64,000 bases of DNA from CAKOSP01 sp964370755. Its GTDB lineage: Bacteria > Bacillota_I > Bacilli_A > RF39 > UBA660. The translations under genes and the position numbers were made by a program. The notes under the pieces were generated by a model. It was given only the letters and a program-made list of their open reading frames with translations. It did not search any database and had not been told where the DNA came from. Of the stretch, positions 8,100 through 16,817 are shown in pieces. The DNA lies in contig CAYJKL010000004.1 of assembly GCA_964370755.1 (NCBI GenBank), positions 7,468 to 71,467 on the forward strand. Reading direction: 5' to 3'. Every line of letters begins with the position of its first letter. The stretch's first letter is position 1.

Positions 8100-10184
8100 T
8101 TATCCTCTTTTTAATCCTTTAAAATCTTTTAGTACTTTTTTATTTCCAAATCTTGCAGAAAAAGCTATTGTTACAAATCTATCATCTACACTTGTTACTG
8201 TTCCTCTTCCAAAAGTTACATGAAATAATGTTTCTCCAACACTGTACTCTTCTTTGTTTCCATAATATACAGTAGTATCTACTACTTTGTCAATTATTTT
8301 TCTTTTTTCTTCTTTTCTTTCTAACAATGAATCATTTATTTCATCAATAAATCTTGATGGCATATTAGCACTCATTTTACCATATAACATTCTGCGCTCT
8401 GCATTTGTTATATAAAGTTTTTCTTTTGCTCTTGTGATTGCTACATAACAAAGTCTTCTTTCTTCTTCAAGTGCTTCTCTATCAAATAATGAATTTTGAT
8501 GAGGAAGTATTCCCTCTTCACTACCTATTATAAACACTATCTTAAACTCTAAACCTTTAGATCCATGTATTGTCATAAGCGTTACTACATCATCATAATC
8601 TTTATGGTCTGTAATGTCTGCTACTAATGAAATATCTTCTAAAAAGTCTTCTAAGTTTACTGACCCAGTTTCTTTTTGATAATTTTCAGTTATACTTTTA
8701 AACTCAAGTAAGTTTTCTATTCTAAGATCTGCTTCAAGCGCTTTTTCACTTTCAAGTTCTTTTAATATCCCACTTTTATCAAGTACACAGTCAATAAGCT
8801 CAGTGAGTGATAAATTTTCTTTTTCTTTGATAATATCTAATATTATATCTTTAAATACTAACTGTTTTTTATCTTCTATTGATGCAAACATACTATTATT
8901 TTCTAGAGTTGCTTTATCTCTAAGTGTCGCTACTGCTTTTTCTCCAATTCCTCTTTTCGGTACATTTATTATTCTTTCAAGTGAAATATCATCACTATTA
9001 TTTGATATAAGTTTTAAATATGCAAGTAAATCTTTAATTTCTTTACGCTTATAAAAGAAAAAACTTCCTACTACTTTATATGGTATATTTGCTTTCATCA
9101 TTGCTTCTTCTATACCTCGTGATTGTGCATTAGTTCTGTAAAATATCGCAATATCTTTTCTGTTATATCCACTTGAAACTAAATTTTTAATTTCTTCTGT
9201 TACATAACTTACTTCACTATGATCGTTAAACGCTCTATTATATTTTATTTTAAAACCGTCACCAAGTTCTGAGAATAAATCAACATCTTTTTTATCTTTA
9301 TTATTTTTTATAACATCATTTGCGGCTTTTAATATTGTTGTTGTACTTCTATAATTTTGATTAAGTGTTATTACTTTACAATCTTTGAAATCTTTTTCAA
9401 AATTTAAAATATTTTTATAATTTGACCATCTAAATGCGTATATACTTTGATTTACATCTCCTACTACAAATATATTTCCATGCTTTTTAGAAAGTAATCT
9501 AACTAATTTATACTGCACTTCATTTGTATCTTGATATTCATCTATTAAGATATATTTAAATCTTTCTTGGTATGCCTCTAATACATCTGGATTACTCATT
9601 AAAAGTTCTACTGGTTTTCTAAGCAAATCATCAAAATCTATTGCGTTATTTTTCTTAAGTATATCTTCATATTTATAATAAATTTCTGCTGCTTTTTTAT
9701 CTATGTAAGATGTAAAGTATTTTTCAACTCCTGCACTTGTTAACATTTCATTTTTTATAAAACTAATTTTATTTTTTACATATGAAGGACTAATCTCTTT
9801 TGGGTCATAACCTAAATCTTTAATTATTTTTTTTATTACATTCGCTGCATCATCTGAATCTATTATACTAAAGTTTCTAAGTAGATTCATTTTTTCAAAA
9901 TTTTCTCTTATAACTTTAACACCAAATGAATGAAATGTTCCAACAAATGCATAATTATCAGGTACTAGATGACCTAATCTTTCTCTCATCTCTTTAGCTG
10001 CTTTATTTGTAAATGTGATTGCTAAAATATTTCCAGAGTGTTCTCCACTATCAATTAGATTTGCAATTCTTGTTGTTAATACTTTAGTCTTTCCAGAACC
10101 TGCTCCTGCTATAACTAAGCAAGGCCCTTCCTTATGTGTTGCTGCCAATTTTTGATTTTCGTTTAATCCATCTATATAACTCAT
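8100..10184 (-). CDS. pcrA: ATP-dependent 3'-5' DNA helicase PcrA (UvrD family)
   Basis: 694 residues, slightly shorter than typical PcrA (about 720-740). It is a superfamily 1A helicase for repair, rolling-circle replication and removal of recombinase or RNA polymerase from DNA. Q motif NENQKLAA; Walker A AGAGSGKT at residues 26-33; TxGx motif ITFTNKAAKEM; Walker B DEYQDT at 215-220; motif III GDVNQSIYAFR; motif IV QNYRS; motif V TIHGSKGLEF; motif VI VAITRAKEKLYI. The C-terminal tail keeps the RNAP-interacting-type end (VTFGRGTVTSV). It heads an operon with two nucleotidyltransferases and ligA; pcrA-ligA adjacency is common in Bacillota. Confidence 0.97.
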   Translation of the reverse strand: MSYIDGLNENQKLAATHKEGPCLVIAGAGSGKTKVLTTRIANLIDSGEHSGNILAITFTNKAAKEMRERLGHLVPDNYAFVGTFHSFGVKVIRENFEKMNLLRNFSIIDSDDAANVIKKIIKDLGYDPKEISPSYVKNKISFIKNEMLTSAGVEKYFTSYIDKKAAEIYYKYEDILKKNNAIDFDDLLRKPVELLMSNPDVLEAYQERFKYILIDEYQDTNEVQYKLVRLLSKKHGNIFVVGDVNQSIYAFRWSNYKNILNFEKDFKDCKVITLNQNYRSTTTILKAANDVIKNNKDKKDVDLFSELGDGFKIKYNRAFNDHSEVSYVTEEIKNLVSSGYNRKDIAIFYRTNAQSRGIEEAMMKANIPYKVVGSFFFYKRKEIKDLLAYLKLISNNSDDISLERIINVPKRGIGEKAVATLRDKATLENNSMFASIEDKKQLVFKDIILDIIKEKENLSLTELIDCVLDKSGILKELESEKALEADLRIENLLEFKSITENYQKETGSVNLEDFLEDISLVADITDHKDYDDVVTLMTIHGSKGLEFKIVFIIGSEEGILPHQNSLFDREALEEERRLCYVAITRAKEKLYITNAERRMLYGKMSANMPSRFIDEINDSLLERKEEKRKIIDKVVDTTVYYGNKEEYSVGETLFHVTFGRGTVTSVDDRFVTIAFSARFGNKKVLKDFKGLKRG

Positions 10185-10208
10185 ATTATACCCACCATTC
10201 GTATAACT

Positions 10209-10217
10209 ATTATACCA
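10209..10217 (-). promoter_or_regulatory. Extended -10 promoter of pcrA operon
   Basis: Minus strand TGG-TATAAT (10217 to 10209), 25 bases before the pcrA ATG; no clear -35 box, as is common with extended -10 elements. Confidence 0.5.
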
Positions 10218-10221
10218 AAAT

Positions 10222-10245
10222 AAAAAGGTCTTTTAAACCTTTTTT
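10222..10245 (-). terminator. Terminator of the VWA surface-protein gene
   Basis: AAAAAGGT (10222-10229) pairs with ACCTTTTT (10237-10244). Read on the minus strand it ends in a T-rich run. Confidence 0.75.
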
Positions 10246-10247
10246 GA

Positions 10248-12254
10248 TTAGTTATTGTAATAATATATTATTTGAACATCTGAAAAATTTCCATCTAATT
10301 TGAGGTAACTATCTATTTTTGTCAAATCTATGCTATCTTTAGTATCGTTTAAAAACTTAATTATGTCATTATATTCTGTTGTCTCAAAATATATTTCTTC
10401 AGTCTTTGGATTTATAATTGTAAATGGTTTATCAATATCTACTACTATTCCAGGTGTGCTTATTAGTCCGTTTACTGAGTATGTTGGAATTATTTCTGCT
10501 ATATCTTCTGTAATATCCTTTAACACTTCTGTTAATTCTTCTGAACCAACACTTGATTCATAATATAGTTTTTCCCCCTCATCATTTTCGCTTGCAAAAT
10601 TTTTTAAAAAAGATGAGTTTACAGAATCACCAAGTCCAATAGTATATAATTTATTTATATATTCACTTTTTAAAGTATCAGCTTCTGTAGTACCATCATT
10701 TGAAGATCCATCACTTAAGAATATTACAAAAGAGTTTTCTTTATTAAATTCTTCTGGAGCTCCTTTTATTACATTTATTGCTTCTGACAACCCACTAGAA
10801 AAACTTGTTCCTCCTGATGCATTCATGTCATTTACTATATCGATTACATCATTTTTATCTTCTAAATATTCTCCTGCGGTATGAGCTGAAGAGGAGAATA
10901 TAACTACAGAAAATATAGTTCCTGGTACATAATCCGTATTATCCATCAATACTTTTACTGCATTTTGTAAAGCATCTAGACCTCTTCCAGCCATACTTCC
11001 TGAATCATCTAGCACAAATACAATATGGGATTTTCCAACAGTATTCATATTGTCTTCGTTATATTTAATTAAATTTATACTACGGTCATTAAAATTATAT
11101 TTTGCAGTAAGCGTTATATTTTCAGTTATGTCTTTTGAACTTACGTCTTTTGAACTTGTAATTTTGTTTCCTAATTCATCATACCATCCATCAAATGTAT
11201 ATCCGTTTTTTTGTGGTATTGAAAGTGGTATATTTGGATCATTTTTATCAAATAATTTTGTTTCATCTTCAAATTGAGGATTGTCATAAATTATAGTTAT
11301 TTTTCCTATATCCATTTCGCTTTTATATTTGTTTCCAACATTATCTATTGCGCATAAATACTGAATTCCTGTAGTGGTTACACTTATGCTTGATGGTAGT
11401 GTATCATTTTCATTAAATGTACAGTCTTCATCTCCTAATTTATAACTTTTAAGTCCTGAACCTACATCAGATACTTTTATTTCTAGTTCTTGAGTTTCGT
11501 CAGTGCTTATTTTTTTTGATGTTACTATAGGAGCTGCTTTATCCACTCTAATTCTAGAATCTGTTACAAACTGATAATCTTTTTCTTCGTGTGTATATTC
11601 TAAAGTTACATAAAAATATGCGTCTAATACATCCGTAGGCATTTCAAAAGTTATTTTTTTTCCATTTTCTAAACTTTCTGTATTCATGTAATATCCATGG
11701 TCACTATACCAAGTTAGTTTTACGTTTGTCGCGGTATTTAAATGCTCATTTATCTCTGTTCGATTTATTTCTAAATTAAGTTCATTTAATGTTCCGAGCC
11801 AATTTTCACATTCTTTTCCATCACATTTTATTTTTATATCATCTTCTTTTGCTTCAAAATATTCGCATGAAAAATCCAAATCTTTACTTTCAATTTCGTC
11901 TTCATTTTCTAAAGTTACTATGTACTCTCCGTCTTTATATTCTATTTTATACATTAAACAATTTAATTTTTTTGAATTATCTCTTGGGTCATATATAAAA
12001 CCATCTGAGTCATCAGCTATAATGTAACCGCCTTTAATTAGTTCATCAATTGTTACGTATGTTATTTTAGATGTAGCATTTTCAAAAGCAAAAGTTTTAG
12101 CTTTACTTTCAATATTCGTAAGTATATTTGTTAGCTGGTTATCTTCTATATCTCTTTTTATGCTAAGAAATGAACTCGCTGCTATACTAACTATAATAGC
12201 AAGCACAATTATTACCGCTAGTAGTTCTGTTAGTGTAAATCCTTTATTATTCAT
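10248..12254 (-). CDS. Type IV pilin-like surface protein with InlB-type repeat and VWA domain
   Basis: 668 residues. The N-terminus MNNKGFTLTELLAVIIVLAI is a class III prepilin signal: cleavage after Gly5, Glu at +5, then a hydrophobic helix to about residue 28. A long Ig-like region follows (about 130-320), then a Listeria-type B repeat near 350-385 (YTFDGWYDELGNKIT). A von Willebrand A domain runs from about 408 with a complete MIDAS: D416-x-S418-x-S420, Thr483 in GGTSF and Asp515 in LSDGSS. This is the layout of a minor pilin or pilus-tip adhesin. No pilus ATPase, platform protein or prepilin peptidase is in the window, so assembly partners must lie elsewhere. It is transcribed alone between its own promoter and terminator. 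Confidence 0.85.
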   Translation of the reverse strand: MNNKGFTLTELLAVIIVLAIIVSIAASSFLSIKRDIEDNQLTNILTNIESKAKTFAFENATSKITYVTIDELIKGGYIIADDSDGFIYDPRDNSKKLNCLMYKIEYKDGEYIVTLENEDEIESKDLDFSCEYFEAKEDDIKIKCDGKECENWLGTLNELNLEINRTEINEHLNTATNVKLTWYSDHGYYMNTESLENGKKITFEMPTDVLDAYFYVTLEYTHEEKDYQFVTDSRIRVDKAAPIVTSKKISTDETQELEIKVSDVGSGLKSYKLGDEDCTFNENDTLPSSISVTTTGIQYLCAIDNVGNKYKSEMDIGKITIIYDNPQFEDETKLFDKNDPNIPLSIPQKNGYTFDGWYDELGNKITSSKDVSSKDITENITLTAKYNFNDRSINLIKYNEDNMNTVGKSHIVFVLDDSGSMAGRGLDALQNAVKVLMDNTDYVPGTIFSVVIFSSSAHTAGEYLEDKNDVIDIVNDMNASGGTSFSSGLSEAINVIKGAPEEFNKENSFVIFLSDGSSNDGTTEADTLKSEYINKLYTIGLGDSVNSSFLKNFASENDEGEKLYYESSVGSEELTEVLKDITEDIAEIIPTYSVNGLISTPGIVVDIDKPFTIINPKTEEIYFETTEYNDIIKFLNDTKDSIDLTKIDSYLKLDGNFSDVQIIYYYNN

Positions 12255-12279
12255 ATTTTTATTCCTTTATTATATATAA

Positions 12280-12308
12280 ATAATACCTTATTTTTGACTT
12301 TTTTTCAA
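12280..12308 (-). promoter_or_regulatory. Promoter of the pilin-like VWA gene
   Basis: Minus strand TTGAAA (12303-12308), 17-base spacer, TATTAT (12280-12285), with AAAGGAA ribosome site downstream. Confidence 0.55.
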
Positions 12309-12309
12309 T

Positions 12310-12335
12310 AAAAAAATTAGTTTTCACTAATTTTT
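12310..12335 (-). terminator. Terminator of the CotZ-like gene
   Basis: AAAAATTAG (12312-12320) pairs with CTAATTTTT (12327-12335); minus-strand readout ends in T run. The next promoter's -35 box lies just beyond it. Confidence 0.75.
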
Positions 12336-12773
12336 CTAACAAACGCATTCAACGTATGTATCTGTTAAACACCTTAAAGAACATAAACAGTCTGTATTCA
12401 TAGTGAAGAAAGATGTTGTTGCTACATAAGGATTTAAGCTAGTTGTATCTGGATTTGGAATAAGCACTCTAAATGTTGCACAGTTACAATCTATTTTTTC
12501 TACTCTAAATACTGATGAGCAGTCAGAAGTTATTCCTTGTCCTCCGCAGTCTGTAGTTGTATCCTTAGAAACAGGCATTGACCATGGTGTTCCATTGCCA
12601 CAGCATGTATATAACATTACCGGTCTAGTATTACATACTAAACAGTTTGGACCTCCACCTAGTAGTGGTCTATCACAAGTGTCCATACAGTTTTCTGGAC
12701 AAGCATTTTCTTGAAGCACTAAGATTACATTTAAGATATCTGTAATACAGCTTGAATTTTTTGTATCGTTCAT
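12336..12773 (-). CDS. CotZ/ExsY-type Cys-rich spore-coat-family protein
   Basis: 145 residues with 17 Cys. The pattern matches the spore coat protein Z / exosporium ExsY family: an N-terminal helix with an early Cys (CITDILNVIL), the core NTRPVMLYTCCGNGTPW, SSVFRVEKIDCNCATFRVL, and a terminal C-x-C...C-x-x-x-C set (DCLCSLRCLTD). In Bacillus these proteins self-assemble through disulfides into the crust or exosporium. No sporulation regulators are visible here, so a coat role in this organism is open; it may instead form a disulfide-linked surface layer. The start has AAAGGGTGA upstream. Upstream bases read CACA, 15 bases, then CATAAATTA, loosely like a sigma-K promoter; that is weak evidence in AT-rich DNA. 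Confidence 0.8.
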   Translation of the reverse strand: MNDTKNSSCITDILNVILVLQENACPENCMDTCDRPLLGGGPNCLVCNTRPVMLYTCCGNGTPWSMPVSKDTTTDCGGQGITSDCSSVFRVEKIDCNCATFRVLIPNPDTTSLNPYVATTSFFTMNTDCLCSLRCLTDTYVECVC

Positions 12774-12909
12774 AATTTCACCCTTTCATATATTTCATTA
12801 GTAATTTATGTGAAGTTTTTACTTTTGTGATGGTGCTTTACTATTAATTTTATATTTATTGTTTTTTTTTAGACTAAAATGTAGTATAATTATTTTAGGT
12901 GATATGAAA

Positions 12910-13227
12910 ATGGAAATATGGTTACAATATATAATAATAGGTTTTATCTTAGTTATAATTACTTTAGTAATTGCTAAACTTAATAAAAAAGGCTTTGATG
13001 TTGAGGCAAATAAGCTTATTACATATTTAGGTGGAAAAGATAATATAGTTAATGCTGAAGTTAATGTTAGTAGAATAAGAGTTATTTTAAAAGATGTTTC
13101 TAAAGCAGATAAAGAAGCTATTCAAAAACTTGGAGCTAAAGGTGTTGTAGAAATTGATAATCAGCTTAAAATCATTTTTGATAAAAAAGCTAAGTCATTT
13201 AAAAAATATATCGAAGATTTAATCTAA
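12910..13227 (+). CDS. Membrane-anchored PTS EIIB-like domain protein lacking the phosphorylated Cys
   Basis: 105 residues from ATG 12910, chosen because AGGTG lies about 8 bases upstream; earlier in-frame ATGs are too close or lack a site. One N-terminal membrane helix (LQYIIIGFILVIITLVIA) is followed by a glucose-type EIIB fold (LITYLGGKDNIVNAEVNVSRIRVIL ... LGAKGVVEIDNQLKIIF, given in part). In true EIIB domains the loop reads NCATRLR with the phosphorylated Cys; here it is NVSRIR, so Cys is Val. No EIIC or EIIA neighbour exists. It is probably a stand-alone regulatory or structural relative rather than a transport phosphocarrier. Confidence 0.7.
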   Translation: MEIWLQYIIIGFILVIITLVIAKLNKKGFDVEANKLITYLGGKDNIVNAEVNVSRIRVILKDVSKADKEAIQKLGAKGVVEIDNQLKIIFDKKAKSFKKYIEDLI

Positions 13228-13239
13228 GATATATTTTTT

Positions 13240-13530
13240 TTATGCAAGTTCAATGTCTAGAATGTCTGATATTTTTATTTTTTCACCTTCAAATGTGAGC
13301 AAATAATTTCCAACTCTACCTACTATTACTTTTTCAAGAGTTTCACTATTTTTAATTATTCTAACTTTTTTCTTATAAATGTAACTACTTGAAGCAAAAA
13401 TATCTTTTATCTTCATTGATAAATTTCTTTTGTCCATATTTCTATTATTATTTTTTGTTGTGCACTCACGCTGAAAATTATCAAACTCTTTGTCTATTGG
13501 ATTTACATATACATTTGGTAAATCTTTCAT
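13240..13530 (-). CDS. Small hypothetical protein
   Basis: 96 residues from ATG 13530 (AAAGGGTGATAATT precedes it; an in-frame GTG nine bases earlier lies within that site and is unlikely). The N-terminal half is polar with many Asn and Lys. The C-terminal half (KKVRIIKNSETLEKVIVGRV, then NYLLTFEGEKIKISDILDIE) looks like a small beta barrel. I do not recognise a family. It is convergent with the EIIB-like gene (12 bases between stops) and divergent from the FtsW/RodA gene. Confidence 0.6.
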   Translation of the reverse strand: MKDLPNVYVNPIDKEFDNFQRECTTKNNNRNMDKRNLSMKIKDIFASSSYIYKKKVRIIKNSETLEKVIVGRVGNYLLTFEGEKIKISDILDIELA

Positions 13531-13589
13531 AATTATCACCCTTTGTATAATTTATGTTAAAATTAGGTATTTTGTACCATAATAATAGT

Positions 13590-14651
13590 ATGAATGTAAA
13601 AAAGGAAATAAAAATACTGTTTTTTATTTTTATTATAATGATTTTTAGTTTACTAAATATGTTTAATGCATCAGTTACTAATGATCTTTATAGTGATTAT
13701 TTTATAAAACAATTAGTTTGGTATGTAATAGGTTTTATATGTTTTTTTGTAATGTTTAAAATTAATTTTAAAACTGTATTTAAACTTAGTTTTTTTCTTT
13801 ATTTATTTAGTATTTTGCTACTTATTTTAGTACTTATTTTTGGTGTAGAAGTAAATGGCGCTAAAGCATGGTTTGATTTTAAGTTTTTTTCTTTTCAGCC
13901 AAGTGAGTTCACGAAACTTTCTTTAGCTTTATATTTAACTTATATTACAAATGAATATAATAAAAGTAATAAAATAAATGATTTTTTATTTATTGTCAAA
14001 TTATCTATTTTGACATTAATACCTTCAATATTAGTGTTTATCGAACCTGATACTGGTGCTATTATTTTTTATTTAATAATTTTATTTGTTTGTTTGGTAA
14101 ACTCAAAGATAAACAAAAAGTGGTTATTACTTATTCTTGCTTTGGTTTTAGTAGTTTTAGCTGCATTTAGTTATTTATTTTTTTTTCAAAGTGATCTATT
14201 AATAGATTTAATAGGTACTACTTTTTTTTATAGAGTTGATAGACTTATTAACTTTGGTGATAATTATCAAATTGTAAACGCACTTACTTTAATTGGGTCT
14301 AGTGGTTTATTTGGAAGCGGTCTTTATATGAGTTCTTTATATGTACCAGAGGCTCCAACAGATTTTATATTTGCTTATAATATTGGTAATTTTGGACTAT
14401 TAGGTTTTAGTATAGTTACACTTTCATATCTAATTTTAAATATTTTTCTTATAACAAATGTAAAACAAGCAACTAATAAATTGCTTGCTTATATCTTTAT
14501 TTCATTATTTATTTTTCAACAATTATATAATATTTTAATGAATATTGGACTTTTACCTATAATGGGTATTCCTCTTCCATTTTTATCTTATGGTGGAACT
14601 AGTTTAGTTATTTATTTTGTATTCTTATCTTTTTACTTTAAATCTACTTAA
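13590..14651 (+). CDS. FtsW/RodA/SpoVE-family peptidoglycan polymerase
   Basis: About 353 residues if started at ATG 13590; an in-frame ATG at 13554 lies within a TATAAT-containing promoter region (13546-13551) and has no ribosome site. Neither start has a strong site, so the N-terminus is uncertain. About ten membrane helices are present. SEDS-family hallmarks are FSFQPSEFTKL in the central loop and GIPLPFLSYGGTSLVIYF at the C-terminus. SEDS proteins polymerise lipid II glycan strands with a partner class B PBP. No PBP neighbour is present, so FtsW, RodA and SpoVE cannot be told apart. The 3' end overlaps the convergent small gene by four bases. Confidence 0.9.
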   Translation: MNVKKEIKILFFIFIIMIFSLLNMFNASVTNDLYSDYFIKQLVWYVIGFICFFVMFKINFKTVFKLSFFLYLFSILLLILVLIFGVEVNGAKAWFDFKFFSFQPSEFTKLSLALYLTYITNEYNKSNKINDFLFIVKLSILTLIPSILVFIEPDTGAIIFYLIILFVCLVNSKINKKWLLLILALVLVVLAAFSYLFFFQSDLLIDLIGTTFFYRVDRLINFGDNYQIVNALTLIGSSGLFGSGLYMSSLYVPEAPTDFIFAYNIGNFGLLGFSIVTLSYLILNIFLITNVKQATNKLLAYIFISLFIFQQLYNILMNIGLLPIMGIPLPFLSYGGTSLVIYFVFLSFYFKST

Positions 14652-14884
14652 TATGTTGGATAATAATAACTATAGCTTTGGTATCCGTATGGTCTTGGTG
14701 GATAGGCTTGCGCTGGTGGATATACGTAAACTGGTCTTGGCCTTGCTACAGATGCTACTGCTCCTCCTGCAAGTGCTCCAAATAAAAATGGTGCTGCTAA
14801 AAAGAATCTATCCCCTTCACCTTGTTTGTAACTCATTTTGTTAATATTATTATATTTCATGTAAGGATTGTATGTTTGATTCAT
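14648..14884 (-). CDS. Small Tyr/Pro-rich membrane protein
   Basis: 78 residues. A short polar start is followed by one hydrophobic Ala/Gly-rich segment (FFLAAPFLFGALAGGAVASV) and a tail rich in Pro and Tyr (PPRPYGYQSYSYYYPTY). The strong AAAGGAGG site sits in the 3' arm of the tyrS terminator hairpin directly upstream. No family is recognised; the composition resembles small coat or surface-associated proteins, but that is only a resemblance. Confidence 0.65.
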   Translation of the reverse strand: MNQTYNPYMKYNNINKMSYKQGEGDRFFLAAPFLFGALAGGAVASVARPRPVYVYPPAQAYPPRPYGYQSYSYYYPTY

Positions 14885-14929
14885 AAAAAAATCCTCCTTT
14901 CTTTATAATATATGAAAGTGAGGATTTTT
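14884..14929 (-). terminator. tyrS terminator whose 3' arm carries the next gene's ribosome site
   Basis: Minus strand AAAATCCTCACTTTC pairs with GAAAGGAGGATTTT (one bulged A), ending in seven T immediately before the ATG of the 78-residue protein. The hairpin works as an intrinsic terminator for tyrS and would also hide the AGGAGG site of the next gene in readthrough mRNA. Confidence 0.7.
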
Positions 14930-14931
14930 AC

Positions 14932-16167
14932 TTAGTTGTAAATGCCTAGATAGAAGTTTTTCTTTCCTTTTTTTATTACTATTACTTTGTTTTCAATAGA
15001 GTTTTCTGCTTTTATTATTTCATCATAATTAGTTACTTTTACATTGTTAATTGAAACTGCTCCAGCTTCAATCATTTCTCTTGCTTCTCTTTTTGATGAA
15101 CAGATACTATATTTAACAAGTAACTCATTAATAACAAGTTCTTTTTCTTCAATGTTTATTTTTTTAACACCTGAAAGTGAATTTAATATTTCGTTTGCTG
15201 TTAATTTGAAAATATTTTCAGTAAACAAACATTCACTTACTTTTTTTGCACTTTCGTAATCTTCTTTACTATGAATTTCACTTATAATTTCTTTTGCAAG
15301 TGTTTTTTGTGCTAATCTATTTTCTGGCGCTTTTAGATGCTCTTTTTCAATGTCTTCTATTTCTTCTTTACTTAAGAAAGTATACACTTTAAGATAATTT
15401 ATAATCATTGAATCATCAAAATTTAGTAAGTATTGGTACATTTCATAACTTGATGTTTTGTTTTTATCAAGCCACATTGCATTACCTTCTGACTTACCTA
15501 TTTTATTTCCATTTTTATCTAGTATTAATGGCATTGTAAAACCGTATGCTTCCTTATCATGTTTTTTTCTAATAAGCTCTATACCTGCTGTGATGTTACC
15601 CCACTGGTCAGACCCAGCTGCTTGCACAGTACAACCTTTAGTTTGGTATAAATATTCAAAATCTAAAGCTTGCATTATCATGTAAGAAAATTCAGTATAT
15701 GTTATACCTGTATCTAATCTTCTTTTAATAATATCTTTATCAAGCATGTAGTTAACACTAAAATATTTTCCATAATCTCTTAAAAAGTCTATAAAGTTTA
15801 TATCTTTTGACCAGTCATAATTATTTACTACCTCTGCTTTTCCTTCTAATATTTTTGTAACTTGTGCTTTTAACCCTTCTAAATTTTTAGCAACATCTTC
15901 TTTTGATATTATACTTCTTTCACTAGATGGTCTTGGGTCTCCAATTAGCCCAGTAGCTCCTCCAATTAATAGTATTGGATTATGTCCGTGTTTTGCTAAT
16001 CTTTTTGCTGTTAAAAGCGACGAATAGTGACCAATGTGAAGACTGTCTGCTGTTGGATCCGTTCCCCAGTAAAAAGTTATTTTTCCTTCGTTTAATTCTT
16101 TTTTTAGTTCTTCTGAAGAGATATCTTTAATCAATCCTCTCCATACTAATTCTTCATATAATTTCAT
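14932..16167 (-). CDS. tyrS: Tyrosyl-tRNA synthetase
   Basis: 411 residues, normal for bacterial TyrS. Class I signature HIGH at residues 44-47 (DSLHIGHYSS), Tyr-binding YTEFSYMIMQALDF, the GSDQWGNITAG segment and the KIGKSEGNA form of the KMSKS loop are all present. The C-terminus is an S4-type RNA-binding domain (SSKREAREMIEAGAVSINN). It attaches Tyr to tRNA-Tyr in the cytoplasm. It lies 11 bases after the HAD gene, and both sit behind a Tyr-type T-box leader. A second, frameshifted tyrS of a different subtype lies at 60171-61408. Confidence 0.97.
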   Translation of the reverse strand: MKLYEELVWRGLIKDISSEELKKELNEGKITFYWGTDPTADSLHIGHYSSLLTAKRLAKHGHNPILLIGGATGLIGDPRPSSERSIISKEDVAKNLEGLKAQVTKILEGKAEVVNNYDWSKDINFIDFLRDYGKYFSVNYMLDKDIIKRRLDTGITYTEFSYMIMQALDFEYLYQTKGCTVQAAGSDQWGNITAGIELIRKKHDKEAYGFTMPLILDKNGNKIGKSEGNAMWLDKNKTSSYEMYQYLLNFDDSMIINYLKVYTFLSKEEIEDIEKEHLKAPENRLAQKTLAKEIISEIHSKEDYESAKKVSECLFTENIFKLTANEILNSLSGVKKINIEEKELVINELLVKYSICSSKREAREMIEAGAVSINNVKVTNYDEIIKAENSIENKVIVIKKGKKNFYLGIYN

Positions 16168-16178
16168 ATTTTCCTCCC

Positions 16179-16802
16179 TTATAAAACATTTTTTAAATCT
16201 TCTATTTTTTTAATACTCTCGTAAATGTTTTCATTATATTCCTTTGATAAAAGTATTGCTCTCATACCTAGTTTGTGAGGCACTACTATATCACTATTCA
16301 TGCTATCTCCTATTATTACACATTCTTCATAATTATATGGACTACAAATTTTTTCAAATGTGCTTTCTAGTGGTTTTGCTCCTATTTTATCAAATCCATT
16401 TATACTTGCAAAGTATTTACTTAGATTTGCATTATCCATTCTTGTTGTTTGCTCTTTTTCAAACCAATTTGTAAGTGCTACTAATTCATATTTTTCTTTT
16501 AAATATTCAAGTGTACTTGGTATATTTTCTTCTAGAAGTGTACTTTTACTTTCATAATAACTTAAAAATATTTTTATGTCTTCTGAAGTAAAAGTTTCAT
16601 CTATATATTTTTTTATGTGATCTAGCAGTGTTTCATAATTATGATTTATATCGTTATCTATAAAATCATCTAATATTTTATATAACTCTTCTGGTGCTAT
16701 ATTTAATTTTTTATGAGTTAGATATTCTTTATATGCCTCCTTTGTATCTTTTGATGATGCAAGTAGTGTGTTATCTATATCAAATATTATTCTTTTTATC
16801 AT
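16179..16802 (-). CDS. HAD-superfamily hydrolase
   Basis: 207 residues. Motif I FDIDNTLLAS has the nucleophile Asp8 and Asp10. Motif II is ALTNW. The C-terminal VIIGDSMNSDIVVP holds the acidic motif IV. The helical cap between residues 15 and 90 fits the YjjG/phosphoglycolate phosphatase-like subfamily I, so it is a small-molecule phosphatase of unknown substrate. It is the first gene behind the T-box and is co-transcribed with tyrS, which is unusual because nothing links it directly to tyrosine. Confidence 0.85.
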   Translation of the reverse strand: MIKRIIFDIDNTLLASSKDTKEAYKEYLTHKKLNIAPEELYKILDDFIDNDINHNYETLLDHIKKYIDETFTSEDIKIFLSYYESKSTLLEENIPSTLEYLKEKYELVALTNWFEKEQTTRMDNANLSKYFASINGFDKIGAKPLESTFEKICSPYNYEECVIIGDSMNSDIVVPHKLGMRAILLSKEYNENIYESIKKIEDLKNVL

Positions 16803-16817
16803 TTTTCCCTTTCCATT

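Noticed and set aside
7844..8223. Plus-strand frames opposite the nucleotidyltransferase and pcrA
   Set aside because: Hydrophobic shadow frames without start signals, opposite well-conserved genes.
14617..14844. A plus-strand frame over the end of the FtsW/RodA gene and the 78-residue gene
   Set aside because: It is antisense to a gene with a strong AGGAGG site and composed of Leu-rich shadow sequence.
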